The position numbers and the translations under genes are program-made. A DNA stretch of 64,000 nt, taken from Paramyrothecium sp. XJ0827 (lineage: Eukaryota; Ascomycota; Sordariomycetes; Hypocreales; Stachybotryaceae). The stretch lies in assembly GCA_020881915.1 (NCBI GenBank), contig JAJFPB010000006.1:4516348-4580347 (forward strand). Direction: 5' to 3'. Within the stretch, counting starts at the first letter, position 1; every line of letters begins with the position of its first letter. Of this stretch, positions 59,401-64,000 are shown one piece after another. The notes under the pieces were generated by a model, which saw only the letters and a program-made list of their open reading frames with translations, had not been told where the DNA came from and did not search any database.

Positions 59401-61318
59401 CGGCAAGTCGATATTTCCGGACAGTTACAGCAGATGATGGGACGAGGGACAGAGTTTCGTGGTCAACAGTCGAAGGTGATCCGGGCCATCATCGCGGGGA
59501 AACGCCGATTATCCAGATCACAAGCACGGGTGGAGGCAAGAGTTTGTCGTTCATGTTGCCGGCATATTGTTCACCAGAGGGGACAACGATCGTTGTAGTG
59601 CCATTGGTTGCATTGCAGGAAGATTTACATAAACGTTGCACGGAGTTCCAAATTACGTCCCATATATGGAACAGCCAGCAGGGAACGCCGACAGCAAGCA
59701 TAGTTTTCGTGACGCCCGAGTCAGCGGTGACGGGCGGGTTCCGAGATTACGTCAACCGATTGCAAAACCAGGGTGTTTTGGACCGAGTGATTTTAGAAGA
59801 GTGCCACACATTAATGGATGGCAGCGCAACGTTCCGGCCAAAGTTAAGCGAAGTCGGAAAGGTGGTTCGGGAGTGGGGTGTGCAGCGGGTATTTTTAACA
59901 GCCACGATGGGCCCGGACGAGATGGTCGAGTTTTACAAGGTGGCGGCGATCCAGCCCGGGCGGGAGGTAGTGTTTCGAAGCAAAACAACACGACGCAACA
60001 TACGGTACAGCGTCATCAAGGTGGAGCATAGGAGTAATAAAGCAAGGGGCAAAGGGAAGGCACATTGGAGGCAAGAGGAAGAGGAGGCACAGATGGCAGA
60101 AGATAAGAGGATCAAAGAGGTTGTAGAAGCATGGATCCGTGGAGGACACGACGGCAAGGTGATCATTTATGGCGGGTCAGTGGAACGGGTGAAGAGGTTA
60201 GGGAGATGTTTGGTTGTGGCACATATTACAACAAGGTCGACACAAAGGAGGGCAAGAAGGAACGGTTACAGATGTGGATGATGGGAGAGAGAGAATTATA
60301 GTGGCAACGAACGCATTAGGGATGGGAATCGATATACCCGACATAAGGTTGGTAGTGCATGGATGGATGCCGAGGCGAATTCGAGATTACGTACAGGAGA
60401 GCGGGCGAGCGGGACGAGACGGGCAAGTCAGCGATGCGGTTGTTATTTGCCGGGGTTGAAACAAGATAAGCAAGAGGCCGAGAGGCGGCAAAAGGCAAAG
60501 GCCGAGCAGAGCGGGTGGTGTAAGGAAGAAAGAGAGGAGAGAAGTGTGGATTACGTGGAGAGGGAGGAATGCCGGCGAAAGATATTGGATATGTCGATGG
60601 ATGGTCGAACGGATCGAGAGGGGTGTGAAGAAGGTGAAGAGCAATGCGATGTTTGCGGACGAATAGAAGAAAAGTTGGACAACCAAAGCCAAGACCAAGG
60701 CCAAGACCAAGACGAAGTCGAATACGCAGAGGCACAAATAGCGTTCGACCGGCAGAGACGAGATATTGCATTCCAAGAGTGGCAAAGCAGGAAGCAAATG
60801 ATGGAGGAAACGGCGATGGCGAGCGAGTTGGAGGGTTATTTGGAAAGTTGGGCAGAGTGTTGTGCGATTTGCCGGATGGGGGATGAGGCAGATGAGCACA
60901 GAATGGAAGAGTGCCCGTTAAAGGGTACGGCAGGGTACAGAGAGGTGAGCGGGGTTATGGCAAGGATAGAAGAGGAGATGTTTCGAAAGCGAGGGTTTGA
61001 ACCGTACAGCGGTTGTTTTGGGTGTGGGTTGCCATACAAGGTTTGTAATGGATGGAAGGTAATGGATGATGACGGGGGGAGATACGAGAAGATACAGGGA
61101 GGGAAATGTCAGTATGAAGGAGTATTGGCGCGGTTTTACGGGGCAGCCGTTTGTATTTTCCAGGATAAGGTCAAGGGGTTAAGTGGGCAAGAGAGAGAGT
61201 CGAGGGGTTTTATACATGGGCAGGAAGGAGGATTAAGTTATGGGGTGGGATGGAGACAAATGAGATGTGCCGGGGATTTGCAGAGTTATGTAAGTGGATA
61301 ATGGAAGAGGAGGAGTGA
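56495..61318 (+). pseudogene. Telomere-linked RecQ-like helicase with OrsD-type N-terminus, nine frame changes
   Basis: From the ATG at 56,495 the first 510 codons give two C2H2-like fingers (CNQCEHACI..HLRRHH and CNQC..HMRDH) typical of the OrsD/DUF3505 domain, then RNIFIHNGDVCFVTAYHK and REVGELLVWYLWLVLPFW of the helicase-associated region. Helicase motifs follow: TSTGGGKSLSF (Walker A, about 59,530), VVPLVALQEDL, VILEECHT (motif II, with Glu where RecQ has Asp), FLTATM, VATNALGMGIDIPDIR, and QESGRAGRDG. A Cys-rich tail (CAICRMGDEADEHRMEECPL, CFGCGLPYKVC) ends in GGMETNEMCRGFAELCKW and a TGA at 61,316. The frame changes at about 58,024, 58,312, 58,800, 58,972, 59,499, 60,210, 60,293, 60,456 and 61,235, each time by one missing base, mostly in homopolymers. 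It may be an intact gene with sequence errors. Confidence 0.8.
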
Positions 61319-61455
61319 ATAGAGCATTTAGTATAAAGAGAATAGATATTAGGGTTAGGGCGAGAATACAATTATTAGGGGTTGGTGTAGTAGTTATAGG
61401 TAGAGAGAGTTAGGGTATATTTGTAGTTTAGGGTAGTAGTAGGGTTGGAATAAAG

Positions 61456-61459
<4 letters not shown>

Positions 61460-61485
<26 letters not shown>
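61460..61485 (+). repeat. Poly-A tract of about 26 bases
   Basis: An uninterrupted A run about 140 bp after the helicase stop codon. It could be a simple-repeat expansion or the trace of a retro-inserted transcript. Confidence 0.85.
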
Positions 61486-61490
<5 letters not shown>

Positions 61491-61578
61491 AAGGAAAACA
61501 GCGAAGGAATAAAGTGCCGTCCAAGAAAGAGGCAATGCCAGTAAGGCAGAAGAAGAAAGAGAGAATGAGAGAGTAGAT

Positions 61579-61712
61579 TAACAAGCCATCCGGGCAGAAA
61601 AAGAGCGGCATCAGTTAGGCGTAAAAAGGGTGGAGAGAGGGAGAGAAGGAAAGAGAGAGAAGAGTAACAAACCATCCGGGCAGGAAAAGAGCCGCGCCGG
61701 TCAGGCGTAAAT
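61579..61712 (+). repeat. Subtelomeric module, two copies
   Basis: TAACAAGCCATCCGGGCAG at 61,579 and TAACAAACCATCCGGGCAG at 61,665, each followed by AAAAGAGC, GGC and an AGGCGTAAA segment; period about 86 bp. A related AAAAGAGCCAGGCCGGCGAG module recurs at 63,253-63,402. Confidence 0.65.
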
Positions 61713-61744
61713 AAACGGGGAGAGGTATGCCCGTAGAGAGGAGT

Positions 61745-62109
61745 ATTAGATTGGATTGCAGCGCAGGTGTGGGCCGAAGAGGTGAAGAAGATAGTATTTA
61801 AGGCCAGGCGGTTTACGAGTTTCAGCGGGTGTTTTAATTGCGGGATGCCACAGGGGATTTACCAGCAATGGGTGGCGGCAAAGGAGGACGAGGGGCATTT
61901 GCCCAGATATAAGGAAGCAGTGCCAGTATAGAGGTGTATTAGAAAAGGTTTGGGGCGCGGGGTTAGGGTTTTACCACGACGAGACGATGGAAATAATAAA
62001 GGAGATGGGTATAATTGGGGAAGAAGAGGTGGACAAGTTTATATGGATAGGTAAGAAGGTAAGATGGGGCGGGCATGAGACAAATAATATATGTGTGGGG
62101 TTTATATAA
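61745..62109 (+). pseudogene. Second telomere-linked helicase C-terminal fragment
   Basis: Reads FTSFSGCFNCGMPQGIYQQW, then after one frame change QCQYRGVLEKVWGAGLGFYH, and ends KVRWGGHETNNICVGF followed by TAA. This parallels the last 110 codons of the helicase at 56,495-61,318 (SGCFGCGLPY, KCQYEGVLARFYG, WGGMETNEMC) but with clear divergence, so it comes from a different family member. No helicase motor is attached. Confidence 0.75.
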
Positions 62110-62220
62110 ATTTGTAGATTATTATATAATAGAGGTTAGAAGAGATATATAATTTTAGAGGGTTATAGGTATTATTATTTATACGGCGGAGTAGAGACAG
62201 TTAGGGTTAGGTTTAATTAA

Positions 62221-62320
62221 TATGGTTAGGGTGAGGTTTAATTAATATGGTTAGGGTGAGGTTTAATTAATATGGTTAGGGTGAGGTTGCATTTATATGG
62301 TTAGGGTGAGAAAGGTTGCC
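62221..62320 (+). repeat. 25-bp telomere-like tandem repeat, four copies
   Basis: The unit TATGGTTAGGGTGAGGTTTAATTAA starts at 62,221, 62,246, 62,271 and 62,296; the first two units are identical and the later ones diverge at their ends. Each unit contains GGTTAGGG. Confidence 0.85.
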
Positions 62321-63252
62321 CATGTTTGCAGGCCATAGAGTAAGTGTGGATAGTATGGTATAGTATGTAGAGACCAAGGAGTGTTAATAGATTAGGCGGG
62401 ATTTGACGATAAAATCGAAACGTAGGCCCAGACCAATTAGTTTAAGATGGGAACAAGTCAATGAGAAGGGTTAGGGTAAGCAGATAATGAAGGGAGGAGG
62501 GCGGATAGTAGATTAGGTAAAGACAACGGGTTATTAGCAAAGGCAGCGGTAACAGAGAAGCCAGTGTTGTAGTGAAGATATAGAGATAGATAAATGGCGG
62601 CGTAGGTGAATACAACAGTTAGGTAGGAGGAGGCAGGCATGGCGTAGACGGCGAGAGTTATAGCAGCAGCAAGAAGGCAAGCAGTAGCCAAGATGGCGGT
62701 GACAGAGACAGTAGGCATTAGGTAAGATAAAAGAAGGGCCGTCAATAGAGTTAGCAGGCAAGAATTAAAACAAAAGAAGTCAGTAGAGAAGCAACGGACA
62801 ATATAAGCAGGCAGGCAGGAAAGCAAGGGTTTAGCCAGGTAGGTAGAGACAAGGATTAGAATAAATAGCCAAGACGAATAGCGGAGAGGTAAAGAGCAGC
62901 AAGAAAGGGTAAAAAAGAAGGAGGAGGGGTAGATAGAGGGGTTAAGGTTTATATAGGAAGAATAGAGAAGAAAAGTCGGATTACAGAATATACAAAGGCA
63001 GAAGTACAAAAGGGAAGGAAACAGCAGGGATTGCAATGTAATATAAGGCGGGCAGTTAGAAAAGAAGCAAGCAGCAGGCAGTTAGACCCACAATAAGTGA
63101 TGTGCGGCCATGTGGAGGCGGGAGGATTTAGGGGATTAGTAGTAGAGGGCGGAACCGGACCGGGCGAATAGGGTTAAGGTTAAGGGGTAGAGATCGGAGG
63201 TCGGAGGTCAGAGGAGAAGGGAGGGAGGAGGGTTTAAATGGGTTAGGGTTAA

Positions 63253-63402
63253 TAATTAAGGGCGACAGCAAGAAAAGAGCCAGGCCGGCGAGGCCATAGT
63301 TAGGGTTAGTTATAGAAGGGTTTTAGGGGAGAGTTAAAAAGAGTTATAAATAATTAAGGGCGACAGCGGGAAAAGAGCCAGGCCGGCGAGGCCACAGTTA
63401 AG
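63253..63402 (+). repeat. 99-bp period subtelomeric module
   Basis: TAATTAAGGGCGACAGC followed by GAAAAGAGCCAGGCCGGCGA occurs at 63,253 and 63,352, with two decayed relatives at about 63,790 and 63,885 (AGAGTCAGGCCAGTGAGGC and AAGCCAGGCAAGCAAGGCC). Confidence 0.7.
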
Positions 63403-63449
63403 ATTAGGGAGTAATTAGTAATAAGGTAAGATAGCAAGGGAAAGGGTTA

Positions 63450-63625
63450 GGGGGAGGGGTTTATGGTGAGGGTTAGGGGGAGGGGTTTATGGTGAGGGTT
63501 AGGGGAGGAGTTTATAGTGAGGGTTAGGGGAGGGGTTTATGGTGAGGGTTAGGGGAGGAGTTTATAGTGAGGGTTAGGGGAGGGGTTTATGGTGAGGGTT
63601 AGGGGAGGAGTTTAGGGTAATAGTT
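63450..63625 (+). repeat. 25-bp telomere-like tandem array with 50-bp higher order
   Basis: TTTA starts recur at 63,460, 63,486, 63,511, 63,536, 63,561, 63,586 and 63,611. From 63,486 on, two unit types alternate, GGGGTTTATGGTGAGGGTTA and GGAGTTTATAGTGAGGGTTA. Each carries GAGGGTTAGGGG. Confidence 0.85.
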
Positions 63626-64000
63626 AGGAAAAGTAATTAGTAATAAGGTAAGAGCGCGAGGGAAAGATTAAAAGATATAAAAAGAGATAATATAAGGGTT
63701 ATAGAATTTAATAGTATATTTAATAAAATAAATAAAAGTAAAGAGTTATAAGTTAATAGTAGTTAGCATTAAAAAGAGCATATAAATAATTAAAGATAAT
63801 AATTAGAAAAGAGTCAGGCCAGTGAGGCAAAAATAAAGTTATAAAAGGGTTTTAGAGAAGATTTAAAAAGAGTAATTTAGAATGAAGAGTAATAGCAGGA
63901 AACAAGCCAGGCAAGCAAGGCCACAATTAAAGTTATAGGGTTTTAAGATATAGAAGTCCATTATTAAAAGGCAGGAAATGAAGTGAAGTAATCAATTAAA

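Larger units (their letters stand above)
62110..64000 (+). repeat. Purine-rich telomere-adjacent sequence
   Basis: The plus strand is G/A-rich with many GGGTTAGGG-like motifs, no credible gene, and no CT dinucleotide. Contains the tandem arrays listed separately. The orientation (G-rich strand running 5' to 3' rightward) places the chromosome end to the right of the window. Confidence 0.75.

Noticed and set aside
62458..63036. A 192-codon minus-strand frame that looks like a multi-pass membrane protein
   Set aside because: It starts with TTG, not ATG. Its hydrophobic composition follows automatically from the purine-rich plus strand (pyrimidine-rich codons give Leu, Ser, Phe, Pro). The CT void on the other strand also removes many stop contexts. 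No family motif is present.

Overview
The window is fungal nuclear DNA from a filamentous ascomycete (Pezizomycotina) subtelomere. Evidence: short introns with GT..CTRAC..AG signals; small secreted cysteine-rich proteins; a chromodomain Ty3/Gypsy element; long AT-rich blocks almost free of CA, TG and CG dinucleotides (the footprint of repeat-induced point mutation, RIP); and an OrsD-type RecQ-like telomere-linked helicase followed by TTAGGG-like repeats at the right edge. The G-rich strand is the + strand, so the telomere should lie just beyond position 64,000.

Layout. 1-3,660: RIP-mutated repeats. 3,661-15,020: gene-bearing island with a secreted endonuclease/exonuclease/phosphatase-type protein carrying three N-terminal repeats, two convergent paralogous small secreted Cys-rich proteins, and decayed metabolic genes (two short-chain dehydrogenases and a salicylate-hydroxylase-like FAD monooxygenase). 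15,030-25,800: RIP-mutated DNA containing an LTR-bounded chromovirus relic. 25,800-30,540: island with gene debris (signal-peptide-peptidase-like and P450 N-termini) and one intact intronless gene with a degenerate zincin-like motif. 30,540-37,620: nested RIP-mutated elements, including a mutated copy of the helicase 5' end. 37,620-49,830: island with a GH25 lysozyme gene, a MITE, a small hypothetical gene and a three-exon gene of about 1,429 codons whose C-terminus looks like a bacterial type VI amidase effector (Tae4). 49,835-56,090: RIP-mutated DNA including a second, different RecQ-type helicase relic. 56,495-61,318: un-RIPped telomere-linked helicase, interrupted by nine single-base frame changes all in the same direction. 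61,319-64,000: purine-rich subtelomere with a second helicase tail and 25-bp telomere-like tandem repeats.

Two things stand out. First, from about 56,320 to the end of the window (7.7 kb) the dinucleotide CT is almost absent from the + strand: I find four, and none after 58,307, while its complement AG is abundant. This strand-specific void is unlike the strand-symmetric RIP blocks and is not explained by any gene. Second, a muramidase gene and a Tae4-type peptidoglycan-amidase gene lie within 10 kb of each other between two RIP-mutated blocks, suggesting an antibacterial accessory locus with a horizontally acquired component.
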